Notes: generated by a model from the letters alone, not told the origin. A stretch of DNA of 64,000 bases from an uncultured Bacteroidales bacterium (GCA_947168665.1 CAMVMX010000004.1:94530-158529); one strand, 5' to 3'; positions 42,530 through 51,603 are shown, counted from the first letter of the stretch. Numbers and translations are program-made.

Positions 42530-43128
42530 TTCTTATTATAAAGCATGGGGTTAAGCATCGGGTCGTTGTACATCTTCATCTGGCGGTAGAGCTTCATCTT
42601 CTTAGTGCCCGAGGCCAACTCTGCCAGCAAATCGTCAATAGCCAGCATCAGGTCGGACTTCTGCTCCAACAGGGTCTTCAGCTTATTCTCACAACGGCTG
42701 TGTTGTTCGGCACTCACATCTTTTCTCGATGCCTCGATACCAAAGTGATAAATTTTCAAGGCGAGGATTGAGAGCCTGTCAATGGCCCATGCCGGAGTCT
42801 CGGTATTAATTTTGGCATCCGGCAGCACCTGCACCCCGGCAAACATTTGCATGTAATAGTCATCGATTCTCTCCACTGTGTCGGTGCGCTGTTGGTTGGA
42901 ACGGTCAATCCAGCGCTTCAACCGCAGGGCTTCCACCGGGTCTACATCGTCCGGTCTGATCAAATCCTCCAGATGCCACTGCACTGTGTCGATAAAGCTC
43001 TTCTCCCACAGCAGATGCTCAAATGTTCCCGCTGCATAGGGGTTATGAGTAGGTGCATCCACCGAGTCTACTTTATGATAATCGACAATCTGCCTTTCGA
43101 ACAAGGCAAACATTTCTTTTGTATCCAT
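42526..43128 (-). CDS. DUF4254-domain protein
   Basis: This 200-residue protein is predicted to be all helical and soluble, with the DUF4254 pattern HNPYAAGTFEHLLWEKSFIDTVQWHLED near the N-terminus and WAIDRLSILALKIYHFG in the middle. This family is typically encoded next to glycosyltransferases in Bacteroidota, as here, suggesting a role in envelope polysaccharide assembly. No enzymatic activity is known to me. It is translationally coupled to the downstream GT9 gene. Confidence 0.8.
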   Translation of the reverse strand: MDTKEMFALFERQIVDYHKVDSVDAPTHNPYAAGTFEHLLWEKSFIDTVQWHLEDLIRPDDVDPVEALRLKRWIDRSNQQRTDTVERIDDYYMQMFAGVQVLPDAKINTETPAWAIDRLSILALKIYHFGIEASRKDVSAEQHSRCENKLKTLLEQKSDLMLAIDDLLAELASGTKKMKLYRQMKMYNDPMLNPMLYNKK

Positions 43129-43187
43129 AGAATAACTTTCTTAATCTGTGCCACGGGGAGCCTCCCCGCAGCAGCACTTGCAATCAA

Positions 43188-44399
43188 TTACTTCCCAAAC
43201 ACCTTGGCCGCTTCGTCCATCTTCTGTGGAACCTCCACCCCAAAGGGGCAACGGGTCATGCAACTCCCGCAATGTGTGCATTCGGAGGCATGGTGAGGCA
43301 GGGCATCGTAACGGGCCTGCAACTCAGGGGTCAAGCCTTCGTTCTGGGCCTTGTCCAGCAGCTCGTTCACTTTGGCGATGGGGATTCCCTGCGGACAGGG
43401 CGAACAGTGGTTGCAATAGGTGCACTGCCCCCCTTTGTCGGCCTTGGCGGGCTTCATCACCGACGAGTAGTCCTTCTCGGCCTCCGTGGCGTGCAGGTAA
43501 TGCAGGTCTGCAAGCAGTTCTTCTGTATTATCCACACCCAGAATACAGGTGGACACACACGGCTTTGCCAGACAGTAGGCAATGCACTGGTCAGGCGTGA
43601 ATGCCACTCCCAGCGGGGATGTCTTCTGGTCCAGCAGACGGCCACCGCCGCCAAAGGTTTTCATCACGGTGATGCCGATATGGTGCGTGGTGCAGTAGTC
43701 ATACAACTCTACCCGTACAGGGTCAATACCCCCTTGCAGGTTGTCCATAGCCCCTTCGTCCCAGGGGATGGCTCCACCCCTCAGTTGGTCAAATGCGGGG
43801 TTCAGGGAGAACATGATGACCTCTATCCAACCACTCTTGGCTGCCGTCAATGCCACCTCGGCATTATGGCTGCTCACACCTATATGCTTTATCTTGCCCT
43901 CTTTCTTCAGTTGGAACACATATTCGAGGAAAGGGCTGCCCTCCAGCTCGTCCCACTCGGCAGGACTGTCGGTGATATGGATCATACCCACCTCGATATG
44001 GTCAGTACCCAGCCGCTGCAGCAGGTCTTCGAATCCCTGCTTGGTTTCCTCAAGATCACGGGTGCGGGTGTGCTGCCCGTCCTTGAAGATTGTACCGATA
44101 TGGCCCTGAATAACCATGCGGTCGCGACGGCCTTTCAATGCCGCACCGATATTGGAACGGGTTTTGGGGTTGGCATCGTAGATGTCAATGTAATTCATGC
44201 CACTGTCCAAGGCCATATCCATCAAAGCTATCGAGCCTGCCGTGTCGAGCTTCTCAAATCCACCACAACCTATACTTATCTCACTCACCTCAATTCCCGT
44301 GTCGCCCAGCGGACGGTATGTCATCGAGTTCTTCGGAGCCTGCTGACATCCCACCATGAGCAGCAGCACCGACAATAGAGTCATAAAACATTTTCTCAT
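43188..44399 (-). CDS. Aldo/keto reductase with ferredoxin domain and lipoprotein-like signal
   Basis: The first 20 residues look like a lipoprotein signal (LLSVLLLMVGC). An aldo/keto reductase TIM barrel follows (YRPLGDTGIEVSEISIGCGG, YIDIYDANPKTRSNIG, GVSSHNAEVA). The C-terminus carries two 4Fe-4S motifs: CTYCNHCSPCP and CTHCGSCMTRCP. Such AKR-ferredoxin fusions are predicted oxidoreductases of unknown substrate. A Sec/lipoprotein signal on an Fe-S protein is unusual because clusters are normally inserted in the cytoplasm. An alternative start at Met26 (MTYRPLG) would give a cytoplasmic enzyme. Confidence 0.82.
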   Translation of the reverse strand: MRKCFMTLLSVLLLMVGCQQAPKNSMTYRPLGDTGIEVSEISIGCGGFEKLDTAGSIALMDMALDSGMNYIDIYDANPKTRSNIGAALKGRRDRMVIQGHIGTIFKDGQHTRTRDLEETKQGFEDLLQRLGTDHIEVGMIHITDSPAEWDELEGSPFLEYVFQLKKEGKIKHIGVSSHNAEVALTAAKSGWIEVIMFSLNPAFDQLRGGAIPWDEGAMDNLQGGIDPVRVELYDYCTTHHIGITVMKTFGGGGRLLDQKTSPLGVAFTPDQCIAYCLAKPCVSTCILGVDNTEELLADLHYLHATEAEKDYSSVMKPAKADKGGQCTYCNHCSPCPQGIPIAKVNELLDKAQNEGLTPELQARYDALPHHASECTHCGSCMTRCPFGVEVPQKMDEAAKVFGK

Positions 44400-44666
44400 T
44401 TCAGATTATATTTAGTCATTATTTTTCTCTAACGCCAAGATGGCAGAATTATTGTTTGACCATCAAAAAAGTCCTTTTTTCGGGCTCACCGACCTTATCT
44501 GCTGCCGTCATACCCAATTCCGCCAACAGGAATTCCTGTCCAAAAGTGTGGCATTTCTGTCCTCGCCACAAAGATGTTCACCAATGGCATCTTTTGCCTG
44601 ACTGCCCGTGCTGCTACGCAATAAAGCTTGGCAAAATGCGTTATACGCCAAATTCGAGTATCGATT

Positions 44667-45533
44667 ATGACTAATTGCAGCAAAGTTATTCTGATTACCG
44701 GGGCAAGTAGCGGCATAGGCTTTGATTCCGCACAGACTCTGGCCCGGCAAGGACATAAAGTGTATGCCGCCGCCCGCAGAGTGGACCGAATGGAACCGCT
44801 GAAAGCCGATGGCGTGACTATTATGAAAATGGACGTGACCGACGGGTCCTCGATGGCCGAAGGGGTGAAAGCCGTACTGGCCACAGAAGGGCGAATCGAT
44901 GTGCTGGTGAACAACGCTGGCTACGGCTATTTCGGTGCGGTGGAAAATGTAACGATGGAGGAAGCCCGAAGACAATTGGAAGTGAACGTGTTCGGACTGG
45001 CCGAGTTGTGCCGCCTGGTGCTGCCCGTCATGCGGAAGCAGGGGGCGGGAAGGATTATCAACACCTCGTCCATCGCCGGGAAGATGGTGATGCCTTTCGG
45101 GGCATGGTACCACGTGTCAAAATACTCAGTCGAGGCTCTCAGCGATGCCCTGCGCATGGAAATGAAACCCTTTGGGGTGGATGTGGTGCTGATTGAACCC
45201 GGCGGCATCAAGACTGACTGGGGCATTATTGCCGCCAAACATCTGGCTGAATCGTCAAAAGGGACAGCCTATGAGAAAGAGGCCCTGCAGGAGGCCGACC
45301 TCCTGCACACCGCCTATTCGGGTCGATACCTCTCGGCCCCCAGCGTAGTGACTCACGCCATCAGCCGTGCTGTCAACAGCCACAGGCCCAAGCCTCGGTA
45401 CCGTATCGGACGTTTCGCCACTACAGCAATCTGGACACACACGATACTGCCCGCCCGCTGGTGGGACAGGATGATGAGGAAAGGCATGCAAATGAAACTG
45501 CCCCGCGCAATGCAGGACAGCGGAAATCTATGA
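44667..45533 (+). CDS. Short-chain dehydrogenase/reductase (SDR)
   Basis: This 288-residue NAD(P)-dependent oxidoreductase has the TGASSGIG cofactor motif near residue 13, NNAGYG, active-site Ser in NTSSIAG, and the catalytic YHVSK (YxxxK) motif. The C-terminal extension with a basic RIGRFATTAIWTHTILPARWWD segment suggests membrane association, as in retinol-dehydrogenase-like SDRs. ATG 44667 was chosen over the in-frame ATG at 44628. The 267 bases before it hold no clear gene. The substrate is unknown. Confidence 0.88.
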   Translation: MTNCSKVILITGASSGIGFDSAQTLARQGHKVYAAARRVDRMEPLKADGVTIMKMDVTDGSSMAEGVKAVLATEGRIDVLVNNAGYGYFGAVENVTMEEARRQLEVNVFGLAELCRLVLPVMRKQGAGRIINTSSIAGKMVMPFGAWYHVSKYSVEALSDALRMEMKPFGVDVVLIEPGGIKTDWGIIAAKHLAESSKGTAYEKEALQEADLLHTAYSGRYLSAPSVVTHAISRAVNSHRPKPRYRIGRFATTAIWTHTILPARWWDRMMRKGMQMKLPRAMQDSGNL

Positions 45534-45555
45534 CCCAAAAGTCTGGGGCTACCAC

Positions 45556-46695
45556 TCAGCGCACATGGGTGGTCCGGGGTAGGCGAACTTTGTGGTAGGT
45601 ACTCTGCGAAGTGCGCCAGTCCCACCCTTCTACATAGAACCAGCCGTCGGCTCCCCAAAAAGTATTGATGCCTGATGGGATCCATGCGGGCGTAGTCTGG
45701 TAAACATAAGGGGCGGCAACGTATCGACTGTCTTCCGGATAGGGGTATATATAAATAAACGCCGGAACCTCAACCGGTCCGGCCCCCTCCTCCACATAGA
45801 CACCTGCTAAAAGGTTGTCGCCCGAAAGCATCATATCGCAGCACGGCATAAAGGTGGTGTCAACAAGGAGGCGTGTGACGCAATAGTCACCCGCCGAAAG
45901 CTCTATAAAGGCGGGGCCTCCCTGCCCAAACTGGCCTGAGTAGCTCTCGCCAAGAACTATCTGGAAGAGAATGTTGTCACTTTTGGCAAAAAGACGGGCA
46001 GCGGCAGTGTCGCCAGCTGAGGGCTGGCGGCCGAGGCGGTCAAGATTGTACCGCTTGGCATGACGCTGTGCACCAAGAAATTCCTCATGCGAGATAACAA
46101 GGTCGTCTAACAGGGTGTTTTCGCGATAAACCGGCTCGGGTACCCGGATTTTATAGTAGTCATATCCACCACGGAAGTAAAGCCAGCCGGTAGAGGTGAA
46201 ACGAAACTCATAAGGGGTCACATGATATGCACAGGAGTACAGATGGGCAAGATCCCACCCCCGCACAGAGAGGAGCGTAAGGGTAGATTGGTAGAGCGAG
46301 TCGCTGAGCGTGGATACCGCCAAAATTCCTGTGAGCGAAAGGGCAAAAGTATCACAGTACACATAGTTGTATATCATTCCGTTGAGGTAAAGGCGGCTGA
46401 GTCCATATTGCGGATGCCGGACGTACACGGCTTTGATGCCCGAAGGGGTGAACACTCCCACATGGATGGATAGCTGACGGCTGGCAAAAAGAGCCCGTTC
46501 ATTATCGTCCAGTGCTTCGTAATAGTACCTTTTGATAGTGGCTTGCCGTTCCGCCTCGCCGACACGGAAGGTATCAAACACCTGATTCTGCCGAGGCTGG
46601 TGTCTGTCATATTCAGCTTTCGACACTCGCACTATATCCTGTGCCGCAACATCGATGCCAACAAGAAGCAGGAAAACGAGGAAAAACCGTTTCAT
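45556..46695 (-). CDS. Exported protein of unknown function
   Basis: This 379-residue protein has a signal peptide (FFLVFLLLVGIDVAAQ). The mature part is rich in Tyr and aromatic beta-like segments (YEFRFTSTGWLYFRGGYDYY, WGADGWFYVEGWDW) with no domain I recognise. ATG 46695 was chosen because it opens directly into the signal peptide; the frame extends further upstream only by reading through the neighbouring gene. It lies one base after the lipoprotein gene stop and forms the last gene of a three-gene unit. Confidence 0.65.
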   Translation of the reverse strand: MKRFFLVFLLLVGIDVAAQDIVRVSKAEYDRHQPRQNQVFDTFRVGEAERQATIKRYYYEALDDNERALFASRQLSIHVGVFTPSGIKAVYVRHPQYGLSRLYLNGMIYNYVYCDTFALSLTGILAVSTLSDSLYQSTLTLLSVRGWDLAHLYSCAYHVTPYEFRFTSTGWLYFRGGYDYYKIRVPEPVYRENTLLDDLVISHEEFLGAQRHAKRYNLDRLGRQPSAGDTAAARLFAKSDNILFQIVLGESYSGQFGQGGPAFIELSAGDYCVTRLLVDTTFMPCCDMMLSGDNLLAGVYVEEGAGPVEVPAFIYIYPYPEDSRYVAAPYVYQTTPAWIPSGINTFWGADGWFYVEGWDWRTSQSTYHKVRLPRTTHVR

Positions 46696-46696
46696 C

Positions 46697-47254
46697 CTAT
46701 TGGCGGGTGACTGCAACCGGCGTGAATACACCCTGATGGAAAGCATAAACGGTGCTGTCCGAATGCCGTGGGTCGGGGTAGGCCACAATCTCGTCCACCC
46801 CGTCGCGATTCACGTCCTGCACCGAAAGCATGTCGAAGGGAATACGGTCTATCCGATAAAATCCTTCGGGGTCAAAGTCATAGCGTGGGGACAGCACATA
46901 CCACGTCTCGGCCCCATAGGTTGAACTGATGTCGTAGGTACGGAGAATGTAGGCTGGGATGCCGACTGCAAAGGATACTGTGTCGAACACGATGTCGCCC
47001 GCATCAGTGGTGCAGTAGTCGGCATTGCCGAGAGCCATACACTCGTCCACGGCGCCGTCACTCTGCACCAGGCAGAGGGTGATAAAGTTGAGCGAATCCG
47101 AGCTGCGGAAAAGCTGGAGTGTAGAATTTTCGGAAAGGGGGATGTCCGTCACCGGCTGGAATAACGAGGTCACACCCCCAGGCTGCCCGGTTTGCGCCTG
47201 TCTGCACCCTGCGGCCAGAAGCAGGACTGCTGTCATGATAAAAAAGTGTTTCAT
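46697..47254 (-). CDS. Lipoprotein of unknown function with Ca-binding-like repeat
   Basis: This 185-residue protein has a lipobox (LLLAAGC, Cys17). Near the C-terminus the sequence DVNRDGVDEIVAYPDP resembles an FG-GAP/VCBS-like calcium-binding loop. No other domain is recognised. It lies 17 bases downstream of the YARHG gene and one base upstream of the next exported protein gene, so the three likely form an operon. Confidence 0.65.
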   Translation of the reverse strand: MKHFFIMTAVLLLAAGCRQAQTGQPGGVTSLFQPVTDIPLSENSTLQLFRSSDSLNFITLCLVQSDGAVDECMALGNADYCTTDAGDIVFDTVSFAVGIPAYILRTYDISSTYGAETWYVLSPRYDFDPEGFYRIDRIPFDMLSVQDVNRDGVDEIVAYPDPRHSDSTVYAFHQGVFTPVAVTRQ

Positions 47255-47271
47255 CGGTATTGGCGAATGGG

Positions 47272-48333
47272 TTACTTATTCTTGGAGTCTGCCTTGCGTT
47301 CCTGCTCAATCGCTTTAATCAGCTGCACATTCAGCCGCTCTATTTCGCTGAGCTGGTCAGGGGTGGGATGCTGTAGGGCATTGCTATACCACTGCCCCTC
47401 CCGGTAATAGAAGTCTGCCAACCGCTTGTCGGCAAAGGTGCGTCCATGTCGGGCAAAAATCTCGTTCCGCATCAGGCGCAGCACCTCAGTGGGATAAGGC
47501 TCCAGATATCCCCGGGTAAGGAGCGTGGTGGAAGCCTCAGGCCAACGCCCTGGCACTGACTGGTCGACATCGTACTCGCGGAGGTGAGCGAGCAACTCTC
47601 CTCGCGAAATCCATTCAAGACTGTCCGCTCCAGCTTCTATATGGCTGATACCGTCATAGAGGTCTATCCCCTCTGCGGTCTGCTCTATCCAAATTATGCG
47701 CCCATCGCTGAGCACAAGAATATTCTGCGGCGTGTCGAACTCGCTCCACCGCACCGTATAGCCATATCGCTCGGCGGATGGCTTCAAGCCCCCCAGTCTG
47801 TAGGTCTCAACGCTGTCCGTCGTGAAAGTCCATGCCAAAATGCCGGCATGATAAGTACCCATAATACGGCTGCGGATGTCGGACACCAGCACCGAGTCGA
47901 ATCCGTGGGCGAAGTCATACCATTTATTGAGCGGATGCCCGTCATAGCGCAGGAATATATCTTCCAGACTTGTATTGTCGCGCCCATAAACCAAGAGAGC
48001 CTCCTGCCCGCCAATATTCTTATAGACTATACGGTTGTTGAAACGGATGACAGTATCCGTCCAGGCGTTGCCCACCTGGTTGGGCTGCAAGTAGACACCC
48101 TGTCTCGAGGTCTTGTACCAAGACTGGGACCCAGCTCCTTCGTGCAGAGTACCCATAAAGGTCGTGAAGGCGGTATCGGTCTCCTCCTGCACCCAAACAA
48201 AGTATGAGCCATTGTGCCAATAACTGTTTCTTTTGAGTCCCTGACCGTTGGCCGGGACGCTCCCTGCCACTCCCAGCATCACAAATACCGATGGGAGCAA
48301 TCGCCAAAGAAAAGATAGCCTGTGCTTCTTCAT
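47272..48333 (-). CDS. Exported YARHG-domain protein
   Basis: This 353-residue protein has a signal peptide (LPSVFVMLGVAGSVPANGQ) and, near the C-terminus, a YARHG domain (VLRLMRNEIFARHGRTFADKRLADFYYREGQWY). YARHG is an extracellular domain of unknown role found in exported bacterial proteins. The rest is predicted beta-rich. The gene starts just downstream of an IS30-like remnant (in the direction of transcription), which may have replaced or altered its promoter. Confidence 0.75.
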   Translation of the reverse strand: MKKHRLSFLWRLLPSVFVMLGVAGSVPANGQGLKRNSYWHNGSYFVWVQEETDTAFTTFMGTLHEGAGSQSWYKTSRQGVYLQPNQVGNAWTDTVIRFNNRIVYKNIGGQEALLVYGRDNTSLEDIFLRYDGHPLNKWYDFAHGFDSVLVSDIRSRIMGTYHAGILAWTFTTDSVETYRLGGLKPSAERYGYTVRWSEFDTPQNILVLSDGRIIWIEQTAEGIDLYDGISHIEAGADSLEWISRGELLAHLREYDVDQSVPGRWPEASTTLLTRGYLEPYPTEVLRLMRNEIFARHGRTFADKRLADFYYREGQWYSNALQHPTPDQLSEIERLNVQLIKAIEQERKADSKNK

Positions 48334-48914
48334 GTCAAGAGATTTTTTGCTTTCCATAACGCATCGCCACAGCTTTTATTGCCTCGCCGCAGGGAAAGTT
48401 TTATGTGTAGATTCAACCTCGAAGTGCAACACTGTTGTGCAAAGATAGCAAGGATTTTTGTTTTGGCGAAGATGGGGATGCGTGAGCCTACGGGTCGTCG
48501 CCTGTGCTTGATATGGTGCGGCAGGAATGTGTAGAGTGTGCCTCCCCGTGCCTTGTCCCGCCTGATGATGTGGTACATCCACTCGACTGAGACGCACGCC
48601 TTGCCCTCACGTTCCCGGACACCGGCAATGGTCTTGGGCGACCAATGCCGCTTGAGGCACTGCTCGATTTCCTGCCAGTCCGCTTTCGACAGTTTTCTCG
48701 GCCTACGGGGAATCGACTTTTTCATCTCGGAGAACTGCTGCGCGTCGATTGCGACGTAGTGGCGGTACATGTTGGAGTTCCTTTTTATCTCCCTGCTGAC
48801 GGTTGATTTGTTGACATTTATCAGATTCGCTATCTTCGAGAGCGACATTTTTTTCTTCAGACACACAGAAATTGTGTATCTTTGCTCCTTGGTAATATGA
48901 TTATATTTCTTCAT
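48330..48914 (-). pseudogene. IS30-family transposase remnant
   Basis: Residues 1 to about 150 match the N-terminal part of IS30 transposases: helix-turn-helix MSLSKIANLINVNKSTVSREIKRNS, then WSPKTIAGVR and HRRRPVGSRIPI. The catalytic DDE domain is missing, and after about base 48465 the frame runs into unrelated sequence and over the right end of the element. The protein cannot catalyse transposition. Confidence 0.8.
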
Positions 48915-48992
48915 TTGACAACACAAAAGTAGTCATTTTACCTGAGAGTACCAAATTCTGGTACTCTTTTTTTTCTACTCAGTGTTGCACTT
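48422..48992 (-). mobile_element. Internally deleted IS30-like element with terminal inverted repeats
   Basis: Thirteen-base inverted repeats AAGTGCAACACTG (48422-48434) and CAGTGTTGCACTT (48980-48992) bound a 571-base element containing only the 5' part of a transposase gene. A palindrome (AGAGTACCA/TGGTACTCT, about 48944-48967) lies inside the left end. No target-site duplication is obvious. It looks like a deletion derivative that could only move with an intact copy in trans. Confidence 0.65.
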
Positions 48993-49083
48993 GTAACTGG
49001 AATTTAGGTGTTCCATAAGTATTATTTTCTTAACAAGAATTTCTAATTTGAAACTGACCTCAAACTTACTGGTTGAGCAAAGA

Positions 49084-49113
49084 GAGGGTGTCTGTTATTT
49101 TTGGGACACCCTC
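49084..49113. terminator. Hairpin between the IS30-like element and the lectin-fold gene
   Basis: Perfect 9-base arms GAGGGTGTC (49084-49092) and GACACCCTC (49105-49113). It could terminate the minus-strand lipoprotein gene that ends at 49275. Otherwise 48993-49274 shows nothing recognisable. Confidence 0.45.
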
Positions 49114-49274
49114 GACTCTTTTGGGGGTACAGGCGGCTACGCTGCCCGCAACCTTAGTATAAGAAATATGTCAGACCTATCAGTCACATTCAGTACATAT
49201 TATTTCTCACTGAATCATCAATGTACAATGTTTCACTAACATATACTTTTCTGAGGGATTAAATGCCCCTATCC

Positions 49275-50858
49275 TTACAGAAACATAAACTCGCACAACC
49301 GTACAGATTCACCATAGTAGCGTTGAACATAGGCTGATATACTAGTGCTATTAATACCAAAACCTATCCCCCATGACCAATCATATCTATCCCCATACGT
49401 CCCCGTCCAATATCTGCCAGAAACACCTACATAATTTAAATTTATACCCCAACGATAGCCTGTTGCTGGTAGAAAGACTGCACCAGCAGCCTCCATCGCA
49501 GCCCACTCTGTCTGTGTGTAGCTGTTGCTATTCCATCCGTTCACCTCGGTGGTGAAGCTACACCCGTCAGGTAAAGTCCAGCTGTCAGGCAACAATATCA
49601 ATCCGTGCACACCGTTTACACTGCCTGAAGCCCTCTTGGCAGAAGCGTTGGCACGGACGTTCAACAAATAATCCCATTCTCTCACAAACAGTGTATGCCA
49701 ATAACCACTGACATTATTATCCCAGTCATCATCGCTATAATCGCTACTATTTGTAGAGGTAAGCGTGGGATTGTTGCCCGTACCCCATCCAAAAAGGTCT
49801 ATCCAACCATTGTAAGTGCTACTAATCAATAAATTACTACACTTTACACCATTCTCATATACCGTACCCATTGTGTCATTACCCACATAATCCCATTGGT
49901 GCTCTGCAAAACGCCATGTATCGGTACTAGCCTGATACTGTAAATTGCCTTTGGAAAAACGTATGAACCGGCCATCAGATCCTACTGAAAAGAATCCTGG
50001 CAAAGCCCCTTCTGGAAGTGGATTAAAATTCAAATCGTTCTCACCTAATGTAATTTCGGTCACCGCACTACGCTCCACTTTGATATTGACACCGTTCTTC
50101 ACTCCTTTAGTGCAGATTTGCCCACTGGAAGTGGTAAAGGTGATGGACTTTATCGATTCGAATGTTGCAGGCAGATAGATATAGAAGTCCTTACCGTGAT
50201 CTATGGATTGCGCTGGTTCGCAGACAAGAGTGACTGCCTTTGTCCCATTAATGCGATTTGAAAATTGGTCAATTTGACTATTATAAAAGGATAGAATAGG
50301 CTCGCCATTCCTATTGAACACGAAGAACTCACCGTTAATCTCTCTGTTTGCCCGAACGGTAATAGTTGTGATATTTGTGTTAGCCTTAGTGAGGTGTATT
50401 TTCAGTACGCCACAAAGGTTCTTAAAGGACAGCTGGTTTGAGGAACTCTCGGCATACATGGGGAACCCGTTAATAGAGTTCTCTACGTATGTCTGTGTAA
50501 CGGGCAAGACAACAGACCACAGACCGTACCTATTTGAAACAGTCAAAGTGGACGGATAGAAAGCGCGGAAAGGACCGTTGCCAGTCGTACCGCCTATGTT
50601 GTCGAGGGTAGCTACGGTGGCAGGATTCTGCGGGGTGGCAGAGTAGATGCCACACCCCTCGGTGCCATAGATGACCACTTGGTCACCCTCAACCCAGTTA
50701 AGGGCCGTGCCACTCAGGACTGTCTTGCCGTCGGCGGAGGGTTCCATTGTGGCTTGGAACTGCGCGCTGTTGCCGGAGACCTCTTTTTGACAGGAGGTCA
50801 AGGTGAATAGACTTGACAGAGTCAAAAGACTCAATAGACTTACTAATGCTTTTTTCAT
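49275..50858 (-). CDS. Lipoprotein with C-terminal C-type-lectin-like (FISUMP/DGR-target-like) domain
   Basis: This 527-residue lipoprotein (lipobox FTLTSC) has a beta-rich middle and a C-terminal half typical of a large Bacteroidales paralogous family: FSVGSDGRFIRFSKGNLQYQ, WRFAEHQWDYVG, IDLFGWGTG, LPDSWTLPDGCSF, and a final strand YWTGTYGDRYDWSWGIGFG ... ESVRLC. This end is the C-type-lectin fold used by diversity-generating-retroelement targets and by the Fibrobacter paralogous (FISUMP) domain. No reverse transcriptase or template repeat is visible nearby. It likely binds something at the cell surface. A 54-residue small gene precedes it by 176 bases. Confidence 0.78.
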   Translation of the reverse strand: MKKALVSLLSLLTLSSLFTLTSCQKEVSGNSAQFQATMEPSADGKTVLSGTALNWVEGDQVVIYGTEGCGIYSATPQNPATVATLDNIGGTTGNGPFRAFYPSTLTVSNRYGLWSVVLPVTQTYVENSINGFPMYAESSSNQLSFKNLCGVLKIHLTKANTNITTITVRANREINGEFFVFNRNGEPILSFYNSQIDQFSNRINGTKAVTLVCEPAQSIDHGKDFYIYLPATFESIKSITFTTSSGQICTKGVKNGVNIKVERSAVTEITLGENDLNFNPLPEGALPGFFSVGSDGRFIRFSKGNLQYQASTDTWRFAEHQWDYVGNDTMGTVYENGVKCSNLLISSTYNGWIDLFGWGTGNNPTLTSTNSSDYSDDDWDNNVSGYWHTLFVREWDYLLNVRANASAKRASGSVNGVHGLILLPDSWTLPDGCSFTTEVNGWNSNSYTQTEWAAMEAAGAVFLPATGYRWGINLNYVGVSGRYWTGTYGDRYDWSWGIGFGINSTSISAYVQRYYGESVRLCEFMFL

Positions 50859-51034
50859 TTTGTGTTTGTTGTTTTGATTGTTTTACTTGGCTCCTTGATG
50901 GATATCCATTCCTTTGCGCTGCGCGCCACCCCTTTCAAAACGGGAGAGGGGCAAGCAGAAGACACCTCATTCAAGGAACATTTTTCAATAACCAGCGGGG
51001 GTGCTCCACACTGCAGAGCTTCCCCATCCGCATG

Positions 51035-51199
51035 TTAGTCGAAGTCACTGCCGCCGTGCACTTCGCCGCTGCTGACCAGGTTCTCGTTGCTGCCCGTGGG
51101 GAGCAGCTCGGCGCCACTGGCCTGGAAGCCACGCTCCACGCGGGCGTTCAGAATTTCAACCATGGGAGCGCTGTACTCCCGTTTCGTGTCATTTTTCAT
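51035..51199 (-). CDS. 54-residue conserved small protein
   Basis: A short gene on the minus strand (ATG at 51199, TAA at 51035) encodes 54 residues starting MKNDTKREYSAPMVEIL and ending in a Gly/Ser-rich GEVHGGSDFD. Small proteins of this look (charged start, a PxVE-like motif, acidic glycine-rich tail) often precede lipoprotein genes in Bacteroidales; their role is unknown to me. It is followed by the lectin-fold lipoprotein gene and preceded by a long structured leader. It lacks a signal peptide. Confidence 0.6.
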   Translation of the reverse strand: MKNDTKREYSAPMVEILNARVERGFQASGAELLPTGSNENLVSSGEVHGGSDFD

Positions 51200-51339
51200 G
51201 GTGTTTTGTTGTTAAGTGTTTGTTTATGCCTACTCTATACAAACAGTTTTCGGCTTCCCTGCCTGAGCTGAAAAGCCGATATTCTCTGAATAAGGGGCAT
51301 GAAGAAAGGCGTGAGTCTTTCGTTCAAACTGCTTATTTT

Positions 51340-51458
51340 CGAATTGGGTGTCTGGTAAAAACCCTTAGCCAAATAAGTAATACAAAATCCACGCCCCATG
51401 GACGTAAACCCGCCGCTTTCTTATTCTCGGCTAATGCAGTTTACCAGACTTCAATTCG
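51340..51458 (-). promoter_or_regulatory. Structured RNA element in the 5' leader of the small protein/lipoprotein operon
   Basis: Four helices stack in one long hairpin. CGAATTG (51340) pairs with CAATTCG (51452), and GTCTGGTAAA (51350) with TTTACCAGAC (51440). TTAGCC (51365) pairs with GGCTAA (51429), and ATAAG (51373) with CTTAT (51420). Internal loops separate the helices and a 42-base loop closes it. With the TATATTTG element at 51543 the leader would be about 340 bases long. No known riboswitch consensus is recognised. The rest of 51200-51916 holds no gene. Confidence 0.6.
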
Positions 51459-51542
51459 AGAGAACAAGAGCGTCAAGCTCAGTTATCTATGTCTTATATC
51501 TCTATACTGTTACATGCTTTTATTGTTTCTATTTCCGCGATG

Positions 51543-51550
51543 CAAATATA
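51543..51550 (-). promoter_or_regulatory. -7 promoter element for the structured leader (TATATTTG)
   Basis: On the minus strand TATATTTG, the same octamer found before the two TIR fusion genes. Confidence 0.55.
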
Positions 51551-51603
51551 CACATTTTTCTTGATACAGCACTTTTTTTTCACCCGAGAACCAATCAAAA
51601 CAG

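Noticed and set aside
44400..44666. A gene between the aldo/keto reductase and SDR
   Set aside because: Only short frames, none with a recognisable domain or start context.
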